Of a DNA stretch of 64,000 bases, positions 1-12,299 are shown one piece after another. The DNA is from Argopecten irradians. Lineage: Eukaryota > Mollusca > Bivalvia > Pectinida > Pectinidae. Every line of letters starts with the position of its first letter. Position 1 is the first letter of the stretch. The stretch covers positions 26,239,963 to 26,303,962 of the forward strand of contig NC_091142.1 of NCBI RefSeq assembly GCF_041381155.1, read 5' to 3'. Made by a program: the position numbers and the translations under genes. Below the pieces are notes generated by a model, which saw nothing but the letters and a program-made list of their open reading frames with translations, did no database searches and was not told where the DNA came from.

Positions 1-600
1 CATGTACATGCAACCTGCTGTGCTGCTGAATAAAAGAAGTTTTTACATTATATTTGATGCAATGAAGAAAAAAGGGAATGTTGACAAATGTTTCCAAGAA
101 ACAGGAAAAGTGCCTTTGACCTTGATCTGGTAACCATGAAACTCCAAACTTGTCTAAAATATTTCGATAGTTCATGTATATTCACAGATTTGTTACGATC
201 TATGAAAAAATCTAATCTGTGAGAATGATGACAATGATTGTTTGTTTTTTTTTATTTCTAAGAATAGTCACGATGACTCTGACTCAAACCCAATAGCCCT
301 AAAATTCTAACTTGTTATATCAGTGACCTTAACTGAATACTTCTGTCGTTCATTCTATATATATTCTATATATAGCCAATAAACATAGCTCAAGTCATAT
401 ATAAAAAAACGACAGAATATATCGGATTATCGACATTGACCTTCAAAAGTTGAACTTTAAACCAGTGAAAACCCATAAAGAAATTTAACTAATTGCTTTT
501 CTATTAAAATAATTCAATGTCCTCTGGCTATAGCCGTCTAGTTCCTTGGGATAGCCATGACTTGATGAACTTCCAATTAAATAAAGTGTAATATGCGCAA
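1..600. other. AT-rich stretch with no gene seen
   Basis: No open reading frame of note and no recognisable domain on either strand. There is a short TATA-rich patch near 355-375. Confidence 0.5.
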
Positions 601-604
601 GAGT

Positions 605-685
605 AGTGTGCAGCCAGACGGAATCGAAGCTGCGACCCTGGTATTACTACTCCGCCGCTCTACCGAATGATCTAAAGGGAAATTC
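605..685 (-). repeat. tRNA-like SINE head (degenerate)
   Basis: Read on the minus strand, this has a pol III A-box-like block (TCATTCGGTAGAGCGG, about 655-672) and a B-box-like block (GCAGCTTCGATTCCG, about 619-634) at tRNA spacing. The acceptor stem does not pair well, so it is more likely a tRNA-derived SINE head or tRNA relic than a working tRNA. Confidence 0.5.
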
Positions 686-1379
686 CCCGTAGCGTATAAT
701 ATTGTTGCAAAGTTTAAATTGAGTCTGTACAGTGGTCGAAAATGTTTTCGACGGATAATACCGGACATAAGGTATGGTCCATAGTTCATCTTAGACTTTG
801 ACTTAGTGATCTTAAAAACATATTGCAAGAGCCCTGTTACTTTGCAAAAATTAGGCTAAAGTAAAAGCTGACTTTTCATTTGATGTTTGACGTCATTCCA
901 ATGACGTCACAAAATTTATTAACCCGATGGAGTTAAAAAATAGTTACATCAATGCTTACAATTATTTTTTCAGACAACTTGCTAATATGAAATACGCTTA
1001 AACGTGCGAGTCCATTGATTTTCTAATGGGTTATTTTTTAAATCCATACGCAACGTCGACGTCTCTGTTGTGACGTCGTAATAGCGTCGGGTGTTTGCGC
1101 CATTCTCTGAATTTTTCTTCATAGTATATGAAGAAAAAGAGTCTGCCAATCAGAAAGACGGATTTAGTATGAAAAGAAATGAAAAAATATTATTTTTGTC
1201 AAAAACAAACATAACGCCTATTCTAACTTATTATTTTAACTGTACCACTCACAACACACCAAATTCACTATCAATTTGTAGACTTGCTGTATAAATTTCC
1301 TTCGGAAAGACCTTCATATATATTTGAAAAATTGTCTTGCTCTGAATTTGATATTTTATACAGTTATATTGCAGTATAG

Positions 1380-1526
1380 GTAAGCGATATAAAACAATAT
1401 ACCGCAGTCTCCCAAAACATGCACCTCGCACAACCTACCCACAACACACCGCATACATGAGAGGCCGTCCTAACATGACCATAGCTGTTAATAGGACGTT
1501 AATTAATCAAACAAACAAACAAAAAA
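1380..1526 (+). repeat. SINE 3' part with tail
   Basis: The segment ends in TGTTAATAGGACGTTAATTA followed by CAAA repeats. The same tail is seen reversed at 24,420-24,459, and a related tail ends the SINE at 41.4 kb. No tRNA-like head is visible directly upstream, so the copy looks 5'-truncated. Confidence 0.55.
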
Positions 1527-1689
1527 TAAGATCAAATGTATGGAAACGCCTTGATATGCTTCAGTTTTAACAGCTTGAATTCTAAATTGTCTGCACCACA
1601 ACATGTATCAGACGAGGGCCTATTTATATGCTGTGGCCCTTGTTTTAGAGTCCTAGAAATCAAAGATGTTTCACCACTACCGAATGGTA

Positions 1690-2560
1690 CATGTAATTTT
1701 TCTCTATCAAAAATCAAAAACAGGAGCAGACGAATAAGTACCTTTCTTTAGCTACAAAAGTTACTTACTTTACACCATTAACCGCCATTGAAAAGTTTGA
1801 GCTTGTCCGGAAGCCTGTTAAGGTCACATTGAAAAAAAATAATATGTCGTTATAACGACTTAGTATGTCGTAATAACGACTTAGCTATGTCGTAATAACG
1901 ACTTAGTAATGTCGAAATAACGACTTAGTATCCCGTAATAACGACTTAGTTATGTCTTAATAACGATTTAGTATGTCGTAATAACGACCTAGCTATGTCG
2001 TAATAATGACAAAGTATCTCGTTATAACGACTTAGTATGTCGTAATTACGGCTTAGTATCTCGTAATAACGACTTACCTATGTCGTTATATCAACTTAGT
2101 ATGTCGTAATAATGACCTAGTTATGTCTTAATAACGACTTAGTTATGTCGTAATAACTACTTAGTATGTCGTAATAACGTCGTTATTACGGCATACTATG
2201 TCGTTATTACGACATACTAAGTCGTTATAACAACATAGGTAAGTCGTTATTACGAGATACTTAGTCGTTATAAGGGATACTATGTCGTTATTACGACATA
2301 GCTAAGTCGTTATAACGACATATGTACATTTGTAAGTCGTTATTACGATATACTAAGTCATCATAACGACATACTTAGTCGTTATAATGACTTTTTTTCA
2401 ATGTGACCCTAACAGGCTTCCGTAAGTTTGTGATCTTACTTGAAAAAATATATTAGAAATAATTAATTGCGTCCCGAAAAAAATCCATGACACTATGCCC
2501 TATATGGAATAAAGTACTGATTGAACCATATTACCAAATAGTAATTTGATTTTTTATATG
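1690..2560 (+). repeat. Dispersed repeat R1, copy 1 (interrupted)
   Basis: From the words CAAAAACAGGAGCAGACGA to GCCCTATATGGAATAAAGTA this copy matches 13,097-13,310 and, reversed, 19,230-19,475. It is split by the foldback element at 1808-2422. No protein is recognisable. Confidence 0.65.
1808..2422. mobile_element. Foldback-type non-autonomous DNA element
   Basis: Terminal inverted repeats of about 32 bp (1808-1839 and 2391-2422, core AAGCCTGTTARGGTCACATT) bound an interior made of imperfect units of about 20 bp built on GTCGTAATAACGAC. The units run one way to about 2178 and the opposite way after it. The copy sits inside repeat R1 and is flanked by AAGTTTGAG (1793-1801) and AAGTTTGTG (2424-2432), a near-perfect 9-bp duplication. 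Both other R1 copies have this site once. A 9-bp duplication would suit a Mutator-like element, but no transposase is present and the family is not certain. Confidence 0.75.
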
Positions 2561-4735
2561 TATTTTTGTATTTATTAGACACACATATACACGATTCAAT
2601 ATCAGTTATGAGTATGGTTTATGCACTGTCGGTGGTGGAGCATCTTTAATGACGTTATAGGGCCATGCACAAAAACTGGTCTCTTTTGGCCCAGTAATTA
2701 TAATCGGTTGAATGGTGATATGATCTTTGCATAAAATGGTATAACATCCTACAAATATCAATACTAGTATGAAAGCAACAACAGGGAGAGAATGATGCCC
2801 CTTCATGTGCTTTAATGAAAAGATTGATGGCAACTTGGTGGCGGAAATGAAGTGCGGCAGACAGAGTTGAGGATACTTCCTTCCCTTCCCCTCTCCTAAT
2901 TCCTGTCAATGTTACAACCTCTAATATGTTCAGTCAAGTTCGTGATATTCGTTGCAGAAAGAATTAGATTTAAACATATTGATGTATTTCCTTTATACAT
3001 GATAACTATAACAAGGCATAAACATAAATTAAATATAATTACTATTACTTAAAAAAATATGTTGCTTGATTTGATAAAAGCTTGTATATGTCTAAAGACT
3101 TAATTCTGCATTTATGTGTATTGGCAGATTTTCATTTTCAAATAAAAATAAATGTAGATTAACAATACCAATATTAAGATTATCTATGTTTTAAAAAAAT
3201 AATAGTTAATGCTGCTTCATAAAGGTTGCTTTCCAAGAAATAATGTGAAGCATTCTCGAAAGGGTGTACATTGCTACATGTACTAACTGGATTTTCAACA
3301 ATAATAAAACGAAGTAAATAAGATATTTATTAAATTTTATTAAATTAAAAATGATATCACCGTATATGTCACTATATTAGAAAGGTGGCGACTAACAAGA
3401 ATAATTTGTAATAGCATTTTCAGAAGTTTGCAAAGAAGGTAATTTTTTTTCCTCTTTTTCTAAAGAATTCCACAGACGTAAGCTTAAGGTTGTTGGTAAA
3501 AAGGACGCGGTACTAGTAGAGAGTCAAAAAGAATGAATAGCATACTTACTACGTAAATTGTACTGACTATTGTCACCAACCTTATTTGGTAAAAGAGTTG
3601 TTACAAAAATATATATAGGAGAGTTTGTTTGTTTGTTTTCATTTTGTACACTAGACTTGATTTTCTTCTTTTTCGCCATTTTTCCTTTCCGAAAGATTTC
3701 CTAGACCTGTTTCGAAAAATAATGAAACTTTACTTGCATATGAAGATAATACGGAAACATATATGGACCTCTACTTGTTATTTTAAATGTCACTTTATCG
3801 ACATGAATTATGTCGACTTGACAACATTTAACTAAACATATCGTCATGTAAATGTCGACTTGTGTAGATAATATCACAACTTGTCGTAATTATTAAGTCG
3901 TTAACAAGAGATGTCAAGATACAGATAGTCGATTTCGATGTGATGTCGATTAATTTAAGTCGATATGGTATATTAATAGAGCAATTTATTGTTATATTTA
4001 ATCGTCGAAATGTTATATCGATAAGGATATATCGACATGTTGTAGCTCTGTTGACACTGAAATTTTAATTGTAATGAAACATTACATATATCAAACCTGC
4101 TGTCTTAATCACTCTTTGAATATTAATACTCTTATTAATGTAATTAAGGATAATTTTTTGTACAAAACTACATTACATTGTATAATAGTCAAAGTAACAA
4201 TTTCAAAAAGCAATTTAAATTAAGCTCAAGGTAACGGAAACCTTTATTAGATCTATTTAAGCCTTTATCCTTGACTTTCACTTAATCTATTACAGTTTAT
4301 TACAGGTAACTTACTTAGATTTTCTGTTATCTTTTGTTTTTTCTTTATAATATACTGATTGTTGTTTCACAGGAGTTTGTATCGCTGAATAGCCAAATGA
4401 TTTCTCATTAGCCCAGTTTTTATCATAAAATAATTATTCTAAACTACAGAATCCCTACGTGTGTAATAAAGAAACTTAACCACCCTCCCCCCTTTCCCTC
4501 TCTCTCTCTTTTCTCTTCCTTCTTATTTGTTACTAGTTACACTCCGGTCATACTACTGACCAATCCGACGACGAGGAAACATTTGTAGTATAGTGACACG
4601 CGCAGAGAGACACATGAAAATGTCCTAAAGACTCTACATTCAAAATTTCAAGTATTAATCTAAAAATTTAAATGTCCTGAATTTTTAGAATACATTTTGC
4701 AATAAGTTGTGATATGAATTACATATAGTTCAAGA
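2560..4735. other. AT-rich stretch with no gene seen
   Basis: Short open frames here have no recognisable domain. Between 2600 and 2660 there is a patch similar to 13,960-14,000, part of the R1/R2 repeat neighbourhood. Confidence 0.4.
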
Positions 4736-5150
4736 CCAATGACGCAGATTCATTAGACATCGAGGGATATACCACTTTTTGTAAACATAGAAAGTCACTG
4801 TCGGTTACTAAATCTGTTGGAATTGTCGTATACATTAAAAAGGAATATGTAAAATATGTATCCCACATAAAAACAGATTCCAGTCATGTGCCATGGGTCA
4901 AAGTGAATAGTTCTGTTCTCAATTCGAAATAATGAACACTACATTATTTTGAAAGGATCGAAAATGATTTATTTACCCTCAGTAATGATGTTAATTGTGT
5001 CTGTCTTGTGGGATATTTTAATTGTAGAACTGTAAATCTTCCTAAATTTATAGATATACATATAGTTGATAATGTTTCTGAAAATGTCAGATATTAATAG
5101 AATCCAAGAATTACATGCACCTAAGACAATGTGTTCCCAAAAAAGTCCAT
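4736..5150 (+). mobile_element. LINE endonuclease-domain fragment
   Basis: Translation gives an apurinic-type endonuclease fragment in two frames. The first has SLDIEGYTTFCKHRKSL and KSVGIVVYIKKEY; after a stop at about 4930 and a frame change comes FERIENDLFTLSND, then LVGYFNCRT, where LLGDFNART is usual in LINE endonucleases. The GDFN aspartate is therefore replaced by Y. Only the endonuclease part is visible; the reverse transcriptase is not downstream on this strand. This is an old, inactive fragment, recognised from motif spacing and not from a search. Confidence 0.65.
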
Positions 5151-5289
5151 AATAATTATAGAAAGCATAAATGTGTGATCACTGTAATATTTTTTTTAAT
5201 TTTAGATACTCGTTTTAAAAAAAATCTTATGCGTGCATAATTCAGCAATTTGTTTTGACATATTTTATTTTCAAACATTTTAAAATTAA

Positions 5290-5600
5290 ACATAAATGGA
5301 CACTACATACACACTTGCATGCGTTTACGCACTCGCACATCACACTCCGACATCAATGGGAACGTTACGTCAAGTCACACTTTCATAATGTACATACACC
5401 TACATGACATGACATAACATGATATTACCTTGCATAACATATGTATGAATGAATTAAGAAACTGCATACATGCATGCATACATACACTCATACATGCATA
5501 AAAGCACACATGCATACATATTATAGCAAAACATACATAACACAACATTATATATATATATTATGTATACAAAAATCATGGCAGTGGTATACTATAGCAT
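5290..5600. repeat. Microsatellite-like CATA/CATG-rich tract
   Basis: Runs of CATACATGCATG-type words and a short TA run near 5550. Low complexity, no coding signal. Confidence 0.5.
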
Positions 5601-5639
5601 AACACACACACATAGAATAACAAACAAAGATATCATTAC

Positions 5640-5790
5640 GGGTAAAATGAATTCCAAGATACTTGTTTTATCAATATTAACTTTAAGGTGCCAAAATTTT
5701 TAATGTGTAATGAATTCATTAAGTTGTGTTTGTAAATATTCGGCAGAATCTGCTAGTAGGATTGTATCGTCGCATATAGCATTACATCGA
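5640..5790 (-). mobile_element. LINE reverse-transcriptase fragment (YADD region)
   Basis: On the minus strand a degraded catalytic box is followed by DDTILLADSAEYLQTQLNEF and then LKVNIDKTSILEF, the usual order of LINE reverse-transcriptase block C and the following segment. A one-base frame change sits just before the DD, and a stop lies after the alpha-helical segment. It points opposite to the endonuclease fragment at 4.74 kb, so the two are either separate insertions or parts of a rearranged copy. Confidence 0.65.
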
Positions 5791-6499
5791 CGAATATTTC
5801 ACACAAGTTATAATTAACAGTTTCATTAACTCAGATTATTTTTCACATATACTATCTAGAATGTTTTCTACATAAAGATATTTTGAAGATACAAGATCTA
5901 CAAACTTATTCCTTGCAATATTATTCCATCTTTTAGGTTTGGAAATAATAGAATCATCTTCATTACCTATACAGTAGTCCACAACACTGGTGTTTTGCAA
6001 GTTAATTTACCGACAATACGATCTTCGCCCATTCTTCTATTATCGCTGCATATTTTTAAGACTACCATCTTCTTCTTTAGTTGTAGATTCCTCCTGCATA
6101 GGAACACCTCCTAGGATGGAGTCAAAACAGTTGATGCGAGAATCCTCCACCACTCAAGCGAATTTCTTGGATTTCAACATAGGAGCTGTCCTAGGAGTCT
6201 CATTCAAATGGCACGTTAACAAAAGTGATCAAGTCCTGAACCACTCTTATACAGAGCGTCATAATTCTATCAAAACTCATACCAGCACTTCTCGTATACA
6301 AACTGACATAATTCTATTCAATTTATGTAGTATCCGTCTAACTACAGTATATCCCCCTTCGTCTATTTCTGTTTGACAACCAAGTAATCAAAATTGGCAC
6401 ATGAAACAACAAAGTTCTGGAAATTTTCTTGGCATGTTTTTTTTCAACGGTACCGTATTCACTACAACAAGTATGTATACATTAATTCTTGAATGTAAT

Positions 6500-6720
6500 T
6501 ATTTTTTGAAAATAAGGCACTCGCCTTTCACCTAGCCAGCCGGGGTTCGATCCCAGGCACGGACGTGAAAAAGTCAGGGGTCACCTACCCGATCACATGG
6601 GTTTCCTCGGGCACTCCGGTTTTCTACCACACTAAGATTCCTCTCGCGCTTACATCCGGGCCATCGAAAGCGATTTGCATAAGTTTTATAACTTGTTTCG
6701 CAATCGATGTAAGATATATA
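6500..6720 (+). repeat. tRNA-derived SINE
   Basis: A tRNA-like 3' half with B box GGGGTTCGATCCC (about 6541-6553) is followed by a conserved central block with GGTTTCCTCGGGCACTCCGG and CATCCGGGCCATCGA, a combination common in mollusc SINEs. A TGTAAGATATATAAAGTTTA tail ends it. The A-box half is eroded. The central block resembles the shorter one in the SINE at 41.4 kb. Confidence 0.65.
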
Positions 6721-6899
6721 AAGTTTATATTTATTTTTAAACATGTTTCTAGAAAACGACGTAAATACGCCACAATCCATCCTTATTGTAATTCATTCTT
6801 TAGGTTATCTATCAGAGAACAAAGTTATGTATACCATTGTTGGGTTGATTGCCTTTTGAAGGTGACAAGTGCCGTACCTCTTTAAATGGATGAAGCCCA

Positions 6900-8400
6900 G
6901 AGGAAAAGACAAAAGTGCAAACGACTTCACGACTTATTAACTCTCAAATATACTTTTCACCCAGTAAATGAGGATTGTTTTATTGGTATAACGACGAGAT
7001 AAACAAAGGAAGTTTTTGTCTAACGTATAATTTCTAATTTGTAGCGAACTGTATATCTCCAAGCTTTAAATATGTATTCCTCTGCAGACAAGGCGTTCAC
7101 ATTTGTACTTGTTATTCCCATTACATTATCGTTAATGTAAAGTACGTCCTTTTTTATCAATTCTTCCTTAATGACCGACTGGGTTTGCGTTTATCCATTC
7201 GTTAAGCGTTTTCCCTGTGGGAAGGCTTTTAGTTATGACCTGACAGAAATGCGCAAGAGTCTCTTTAAAAAGAGGTAGTATAGTTTCTTTTTTCTGCTAG
7301 CCAATCACCATAAATGGATGAGATGACTCGTTTGCAGTATCCGTATAACTTAACCACGTATTTTGTTTTATTATATAAATGTACAAATGTATGAATTACT
7401 CACTTATTCAAATAGGAAACAAATCACTATTAATCAAAAGTGGAACTTCATTGATAGACATTTTATTAATAATGTTATGAAACTGGAATTTGTTTATGAC
7501 GTCATTATGAATAAGGTAATGCCATTAAATTAAGTTGTTCTTCATAGTTTTTCTTTTAAACTTCAGTAATACAGCATAATATGGCTGGTTATCCATGGAT
7601 GAAAAGACATTTTATTTTAGGACCATATAAAGTGTTTGGTCTCTTTTTGTTACCTTTTGAAAGGTTACCTTTTTTGAAAGTCCTTTGAATGTTGTTTCTT
7701 TAAATTATATGTATTGCCATTATAGTAAATAGCGCATTCCCGTAAATAATTGTTAACTAGGCCATGATTTATTTTTAACTTGAATCATGTAAATTGCTAC
7801 ATTATCTTGCATGCAAATAATGTAGACAGTTTTTGTACAAATAAGCTCTATATATATACATGTATATAAAGTTCTTTCTTTTTATTGTGATTACCATTGT
7901 GTCTGACATATGAATGTGACATCAAACATTAATAGTATGTTTAGTGTCATTAAAAGTATGTTTTGAAGAGGCAACGATAAAAAATGATTTTAAGAAGATA
8001 CAACTGGCTCAGAAAACGCTCTCACAACCCGTAATATATTGCATTTTAGATGATGTCCTATCCTTTAACATAAAGCTAAACATTATCAACCAAATAGCCA
8101 ACTACAATGTCTAGTTACCATGGTTACCAAAGTCACGATACTATAAAACAAAAAATCATTGGCTATAACTGTATCTTAGTTAAAATACCTGTATCTAAAA
8201 GTCATAGGATAATAATTTAGATTTAGTTTTCAGACGAAAACTCTTAAAGAGGGACAATTCAGTGAAACAAATTTTCATACATAACCACGAAGCAAATTAT
8301 TGCATAAAACTGTTGCTCTACTCTCGTTATGAAAAATAAAACAGAAAATGACACCTTAGCTTGTTGAGAGCAATTTTGAGCAATTTTGATTGAGGTTTTC
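6900..8400. other. Non-coding stretch, nothing specific seen
   Basis: No domain or repeat boundary is recognised. Around 8240-8330 there is a patch (GGGACAATTCAGTGAAAC, ATAACCACGAAGCAAA) that matches the left part of the element at 13.37 kb. Confidence 0.4.
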
Positions 8401-8401
8401 G

Positions 8402-8632
8402 TTGCTTTGTGGCTTACGTTTTCATGGGTTAAGGAGACTTAATTTTTTTGTGTCATACATTAGCGTGGGTTCAGGAGACTTAAATTTGGTTGTTGTGTGT
8501 CATACATTTGCATTGATTCAGGAGACTTAAATTTTGCTGCTTAGTGCCAAACATTTGTGTTGGTTTAGGAGAATTAAATTTTGTTGTTTTGTGCCATACA
8601 TTAGCTTTGGTTAAGGAGACTTCAAGACGCGA
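8402..8632 (+). repeat. Degenerate tandem repeat, unit about 55 bp
   Basis: Four to five diverged units share the core GGAGACTTAAATTT and CATACATTAGCGT-like words. No coding meaning is seen. Confidence 0.65.
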
Positions 8633-8869
8633 TGCCTTTTTGTAATTATGTAGTTATGTAAATTAGCACCATTATCAGCTGTAATGGCTTCTGGAGGCGT
8701 ATCCTTGTATACAGTCGATGTTCAATCAAGTTACATTAAAAGCGTGTAGGAGTAAATGTAGAGGGCTCATTGTGCCAGTGCTTGTTTAGGCTTGAAGAAA
8801 TGAGGTCCGTGTCATTTCAGATACCATATTTTCAGGTACATTGTAGGCTGCTCCATGTATCAACAATTC

Positions 8870-9065
8870 TACTGTATTTTTTGTGACATTCAATTTAGCT
8901 CCGTGCTTCAGAATCTTTTAAGTTCCTCTGGTGACAGTAACAGGAGACAGTGTAGAGAGTTTGTCCTTATCCATAAGATCGATATCATTGATTATTTTGT
9001 AGACTTGAACAGTATCTGTCCGTTTCCGTAGAAAACGGATGTTCAACAGGCTTTTCCATCCTTGA
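8870..9065 (-). mobile_element. CR1-like LINE 3'-end fragment
   Basis: The minus strand reads RKRTDTVQVYKIINDIDLMD and then TVTRGT, a stop, and KILKHGAKLNVTKNT. This follows the conserved C-terminal stretch of CR1-like LINE proteins (R-x-D-x-x-x-V-Y-K-I-I-N, then TRGH and the RLNVRKxxFxQR block). The same stretch appears, better kept, in the LINE at 60-61 kb. It is an old fragment with at least one stop. Confidence 0.55.
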
Positions 9066-9103
9066 CGATAGCGAATAAATTCACTATATATGCAAAATCA
9101 TTT

Positions 9104-9220
9104 GCTATTTCAACATAAAATTGTAGCCAAATGTAAATATAAGCATTTAACGCATTTCTGTTGGTATTCATACTGTAGCTAGTATGAATGCCAACTGAAA
9201 GACGTTTAATGCTTACATAG
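9104..9220. repeat. Dispersed hairpin repeat R3, copy 1
   Basis: The words TTTCAACATAAAATTGTA and CCAAATGTAAATATAAGCAT and an internal inverted repeat (GTATTCATAC / GTATGAATGC) recur at 18,018-18,122. Probably a small non-autonomous element. Confidence 0.5.
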
Positions 9221-9652
9221 TATCACCAATCCTCACAAGTATTAGCTTTCCAAAAAGCTAAGAAGTCTGCCATGCAGCATTTTTATTAGTGTAGCAAAGT
9301 TTGACTGGCACAATTCTCATCATTAATTTATGAAGAAAAATAATTAAAGTGTTCACTATTATGCTTTAAGAGTCAAAGTCAAAGGTAAGCTCTGTTATGT
9401 TAACATTGAATATTCTTTTCGTTGTGTTTTGTCGTCTGGTGAGTGAAAGTAAATTTACGAGTTTATCTTCGCCATATAGTACATTATTCAGAATTCAATA
9501 TTTCTATTGCGCTAAAACACAGAATCTATGAAAGAGATAAATGTATTTCTCCTTATCAAGATTAAGAGATAAGCATTAAAGTTGTCAAGAGAGACATTAA
9601 GGTCAACAAGACCGCGAAACAATGGTAATTGTAGAGAAACAAAAAGACGAAC

Positions 9653-9960
9653 GGCCTTTTAATAGTGTCCCCTAGTCTGCCATCCCTCATCATTAGGGGA
9701 CATTGGTACAAGGCAAAGCTCCTTAGCGACTTCAGTAAATGAGATAAGACTATCACTTTCAGTCGCAGAAACTAGGTCATGGATACTTCCATTAACAACA
9801 AATATGCAAAGCCATTATCGGTTATCGGAAATGTGTGTTCATCATAGAGATGGAAGTCTATTAATCCTACTATGACCCGTAGAAATGGACCGAAATGACA
9901 AAACCAGAACAAAACGAGACACAACTTGCATCCATCTGTTGCATTATCACATGGTGTCCT
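9653..9960. repeat. Dispersed repeat R2, copy 1
   Basis: Collinear with 14,005-14,335: shared words include GTCGCAGAAA, GGTCATGGA, GGAAATGTG and GACCCGTAGAAAT. No protein is recognised in any frame of either copy. Confidence 0.55.
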
Positions 9961-10589
9961 TGGCGTAAGTTATTATAAAATTTAATTTTGATTTACTCTC
10001 ATGGTCATTTAAAAGCGTATAAAGTTAAGACGGTGGAGACAAAGCAAATCGAAAGCCGAAAAGCACAGACCTACAATCAGTTTTGGACAACTGCTTTCTG
10101 TGAGTTCAAATCCGCTTCATAGAAATAGAGGGCTAATGTTTTGTTTCGGAATGCATTAACCATTAGTCCAACTATGCATGGCTACAAACCATGAAATATT
10201 GTAAGTTCATGGCTTTAGATATCCTAAATTGAGTATCAAATAATTTGGATTTATTTTTCATATATTGTATAACATGAAATATTCATGGACGCTTTATTTC
10301 GTAATTTGGAGCTTTAAAACCACTTCGTTTGGTTGAAATATTGATAAATGGTAATATACTTCTCCAGAACGAGAATTTCATGTTATAAAGTATAAGGTTT
10401 CCTTTCTTTTTGTCATACATTAGAGTGACGTTTGGAAGTTATGTCTCTTATTGCGATAGCGGAACTCATGGTCTCTTTATACCTCTGCCTCACTGAAGTC
10501 TGATACCAGTATTATTACACAAAGAAACAAAAGGTGAGAACATAATAAAGAAGTCACTATCCACTGTAGTCTAAACAAACACCAACAAC

Positions 10590-11060
10590 TAGAAATTGTC
10601 ATTGGACAATTTGACGGACTTTTCACTGATCAGAAATTCAGGTCAAGGTAATCCATATTAACAAACTTGGAAGCCCTTTATCTCAACATGATACGGGTCC
10701 CAATTCAGGTCTCGAGTCTTTCGGAATTTGACAGGAAGCAGTTTTAAAGATATTCGTATTTTTGGCCCATGTGACCCTGAATATATAGTCCAAGATCAAT
10801 CATATAACAAACTTGATGGTCATTTATGTCAACATGCTACAGGTTTGATATACTAGGTGCCCTCTAGAACTTCACAAGAAGTCATTTTATGATATAGAAT
10901 TTGGCCCATGTTACCTTGATTGAAAGTTATGACCATTATTATGTCAACATACTACCGACCAAGAAATAGTGTTACATAGGTATGACCTCCAACTTAGATT
11001 CTACATAACATATCCTAAATAGAAAGAAATTCATCTAGCCGTTATCGTGATATCCAGATA
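10590..11060. repeat. Degenerate repeat with recurring CCATGTGACC-type words
   Basis: Loosely periodic units (roughly 140 bp) contain TTGGCCCATGT, ACAAACTTG and TCAACATGCTACAGGT variants. Non-coding. Confidence 0.4.
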
Positions 11061-11788
11061 AGTTTAAAACCAGAAGTCAGGTCACAGCGGGCTGCGGCCA
11101 TTTTGGATTTTTGATCAACATTATATTAAAGCGCATAACACAAAACACCTTCTTCTTGTTCTCCGTTTTCTTTATAAGTCTCCTTTACAAAAGAGTTCCA
11201 AACATATCATAATAAATGCGGCATAGGAATATTCAGAAGGTCAATTAGTGACAAGAAGCAAACAATCACTTTTTTTCTGAACTTTGTAGTACACTTTACT
11301 TTGAGTGTGTTTGTACCAAAAGACTATTTACCAAAATCTAACACAACATAAGTTGACAGGAATCTTGAACCAATAATCAAGGGTCAAGAAGTATTAGATA
11401 AAATATGTACATGTAAATTACATTCTCCATAAGGAATTCTCATCTTTATATTTGCAGTTCCGTGTACATTTACAAAACTGGAATTTGCAACCTTGACTTG
11501 CACTTTTGATTTCTGAACATGAGACTTACATTTTCTTGACATTGAATTAAAAAATGACTCGGATATAACATAAATATCACAATGCTTGAACTTTTAAAGG
11601 ATGAATCTTAACACATATACACATAAATTTACTATCAACATTTTATTTAGAATCATCACTATCTATACATGTCGAAGGCTCAATATCAGAAACATTCTCA
11701 ATGTTATCGTTATGTACTGCTGCGCGCTCTAACCATAGGCTACGGTGCCTATATCGACATACTATGGTGGTTGATATGTGCCATTTCG

Positions 11789-12287
11789 TTATTTCGTTAT
11801 TTGCTGAGAGATCAATGGTAGCTTGGTATCGTAGACACCGCAGGGCAATTTACTGTGTCCACAGATTTGACAGCTGGTCTTGGCTGCATGTTCTCCTTTG
11901 CCGTCCCAATTACACTGTGCCTTGAAATGACCATCCCCATGACACTTGTGACAAGCACCTGCATACATTTTGTGATCTCGAGATTGCATATGAGGTCGTC
12001 GTGATCCAGTCATATCATTTGAGGGTTGTGAATGCTCCACTTGGCGGCTGATTTCCTTAATGGTGTTATGGCTGTCAACCTCGAGCTCCTTCTTCTGGAC
12101 TGCTGCCAAAACATGTACAGGCATCTGCACTCATACACAAGCGTAGCTTATCTGGTAATCCGTTGATAAATTTCTCCAAAATTTCGTAGTCTAGTTTGCC
12201 AAGAAGGTTTGAAAAGTTCTCCATTTCAAGAAAGAGTGATGGGTTTTCTCCACTATTGAGAGAAAATCTTGTTCTGAAAGCTGTCAA
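11789..12287 (-). mobile_element. LTR-retrotransposon gag fossil (broken)
   Basis: Two minus-strand frames give a gag-like stretch and a CCHC zinc knuckle (CHKCHGDGHFKAQC) followed by a second Cys-rich motif. This is the nucleocapsid region of a Gypsy-like or related LTR element. LTRs, protease and polymerase are not recognised nearby. It is clearly broken and looks old. A cellular CCHC gene is the less likely alternative. Confidence 0.5.
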
Positions 12288-12299
12288 TACACATTCCCA

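Noticed and set aside
605-685. A functional tRNA gene on the minus strand
   Set aside because: A and B boxes are visible but the acceptor and anticodon stems do not pair properly, so a SINE relic fits better.
1840-2390. CRISPR-like look of regularly spaced GTCGTAATAACGAC units
   Set aside because: Units are contiguous and imperfect with no unique spacers, change orientation midway and sit inside a foldback element in a eukaryotic sequence.
5990-6376. 128-codon plus frame
   Set aside because: Odd composition, no motif, no splice context; it overlaps the flank of a reverse-oriented LINE scrap.
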